From the NCBI GenBank assembly GCA_008682415.1, contig VANK01000004.1, forward strand, positions 248,001-312,000: a stretch of 64,000 bases of DNA, given 5' to 3'. Shown piece after piece: positions 63,014 to 64,000 of the stretch. The position numbers and the translations under genes were made by a program. Origin of the DNA: Acidobacteria bacterium AB60 (lineage in GTDB: Bacteria > Acidobacteriota > Terriglobia > Terriglobales > Acidobacteriaceae). The notes under the pieces were generated by a model that did not search any database, was not told the origin of the DNA, and saw only the letters and a list, made by a program, of their open reading frames with translations. Position 1 is the first letter of the stretch; every line of letters begins with the position of its first letter.

Positions 63014-64000
63014 ATGCAGAACTCGAATTGGTCGCGGCGCTCGGTCTTGAAAACCACCGGAGCGTCTCTCCTGGCCATGGCCGCTGGATCCTCAACAGCT
63101 CATGCCGCCCAGAGCGCCAACGATCATCCTGGCCCTCTCCCCGGCGATGCCAATCGCGAAGAGCGCATGCGCTGGTGGAAGGCCGCGCGCTTCGGCATGT
63201 TCATTCACTTTGGCCTGTACTCCACCATCGGCCGCCACGAGTGGGTCATGGAAGATGAGGGCATTCCCGTCTCCGAGTATGCGCCTCACGCCGCTGCCTT
63301 CCACCCCCGCGTCGGATCTCCTCGGGAATGGGCTCGCCTGGCCCGCCTCGCCGGCATGCGCTACATGGTCCTCACCACCAAACACCACGAGGGCTTCTGC
63401 AACTTCGACACCAAGCTCACCACCTACTGCGCCCCCAGACAGGGGCCGGGGCGCGATGTCGTGCGCGAATACGTCGAAGCCGCGCGCGCCGAGGGGCTGC
63501 GCGTGGGCTTCTACTACTCCCTCATGGATTGGCACCATCCCGACGGCGCTCTCTGCGCCACCAGCGAGGAGTCCCGCAAGCGCTTCGTCGATTACACCCA
63601 CGGCCTCATCCGCGAACTCCTCACCAACTACGGCAAAATCGACGTGCTGTGGTACGACGTCGCCTGGCCTCTCGACGCCGATGGATGGCAATCCGTCAAG
63701 ATGAACGAGATGGTCTTCCAGCTCCAGCCCGAGATCATCGTCAACAATCGCAACAAGCTTCCCGGCGACTTCTCCACACCCGAACAGCACATCACCGCGG
63801 AGACCGGCGGCCGCGCCTGGGAGGCCTGCATGACCCTGAATGACAGCTGGGGCTATCAGGCGGCCGACGACAACTGGAAGACCGCCAAGACAATCATCCG
63901 CAATCTCATCACCTGTGCCCGCGACTCCGGCAACTACCTCTTGAACATCGGCCCCCGCGAGGATGGCTCCATCCCGGAGCCTTCCTCCCGCGTGCTTCAT
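63014..64000 (+). CDS. Alpha-L-fucosidase, GH29, Tat-exported; partial at right edge
   Basis: 329 codons from ATG 63014 (GGAG ten bases upstream) to the window end without a stop. The N-terminus has a twin-arginine motif SRRSVLK and a hydrophobic stretch (ASLLAMAAGSSTAHA), so export is by Tat. GH29 features follow: RWWKAARFGMFIHFGLYS, YMVLTTKHHEGFCNFDT, FYYSLMDWHHPDG, and the nucleophile segment DVLWYDVAWP whose aspartate is expected to act as nucleophile. NYLLNIGPREDG near the end is the conserved C-terminal catalytic-domain motif. It removes L-fucose from plant or algal glycans. Confidence 0.95.
   Translation, partial: MQNSNWSRRSVLKTTGASLLAMAAGSSTAHAAQSANDHPGPLPGDANREERMRWWKAARFGMFIHFGLYSTIGRHEWVMEDEGIPVSEYAPHAAAFHPRVGSPREWARLARLAGMRYMVLTTKHHEGFCNFDTKLTTYCAPRQGPGRDVVREYVEAARAEGLRVGFYYSLMDWHHPDGALCATSEESRKRFVDYTHGLIRELLTNYGKIDVLWYDVAWPLDADGWQSVKMNEMVFQLQPEIIVNNRNKLPGDFSTPEQHITAETGGRAWEACMTLNDSWGYQAADDNWKTAKTIIRNLITCARDSGNYLLNIGPREDGSIPEPSSRVLH

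Overview
The window is GC-rich and gene-dense. It looks like a chromosomal segment of an acidobacterium, probably class Terriglobia. The evidence is a set of lineage-typical families: two orphan MacB/FtsX-type permeases of the acidobacterial duplicated (ADOP) kind, three proteins of the acidobacterial VWFA-related type, a large Oar-like TonB-dependent receptor with an N-terminal carboxypeptidase-regulatory-like domain, YXWGXW-repeat and YVTN proteins, and a tricorn-type protease. The taxonomic call is an inference from gene content. No phage, plasmid or transposase genes were recognised.

Layout. 1-5.8 kb: an ADOP permease running off the left edge and carrying an apparent internal in-frame deletion, preceded by a pair of palindromic operators; then a seven-unit 114-bp tandem repeat array; a YXWGXW secreted protein; and a barrel-like secreted protein. 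5.8-17.3 kb: mostly housekeeping genes (tmk, DinB-fold protein, secA, YVTN protein, CYTH phosphatase/cyclase, Sua5/TsaC, Hfq-like protein, DNA polymerase III delta prime, aldehyde dehydrogenase). 17.4-23.3 kb: a PLP trans-sulfuration enzyme, an unrecognised 792-residue membrane protein and two overlapping VWFA genes. 23.5-28.6 kb: a plus-strand run of DUF1015, amidase, GerMN protein and glutamate racemase with overlapping genes, then enoyl-ACP reductase and a GNAT protein. 28.6-37.3 kb: a minus-strand run of mntR, mntH, nnr, tsaE, tricorn-type protease and a YiaK-like dehydrogenase.

37.4-44.3 kb: a second, intact ADOP permease, a VWFA-like protein with a degenerate metal site, a cupin, an alpha/beta hydrolase and an HAD phosphatase. 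44.4-53.2 kb: a minus-strand block of ECF sigma/anti-sigma pair, a large TPR-like secreted protein, rnc, two signal peptidase I genes and an AsmA protein. 53.6 kb: tRNA-Ala(GGC) with a clear promoter. 53.9-64 kb: a soluble PAS histidine kinase and a stand-alone receiver, followed by a plant polysaccharide/uronate locus (kduI, an IclR regulator, a GH105 unsaturated glycuronyl hydrolase, a TonB receptor and a Tat-exported GH29 alpha-L-fucosidase cut by the right edge).

The most coherent working units are: peptidoglycan (amidase, GerMN, MurI, next to FabI); manganese homeostasis (MntR with a palindrome in front of mntH); protein export and processing (SecA, two LepB); and extracellular polysaccharide breakdown (TonB receptor, GH105, KduI, GH29, IclR). 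I did not find a clearly novel defence or mobile system. The best leads are the unrecognised 792-aa membrane protein, the deleted ADOP permease with its operators, the tandem hairpin array, and small ORFs opposite the Hfq-like gene.
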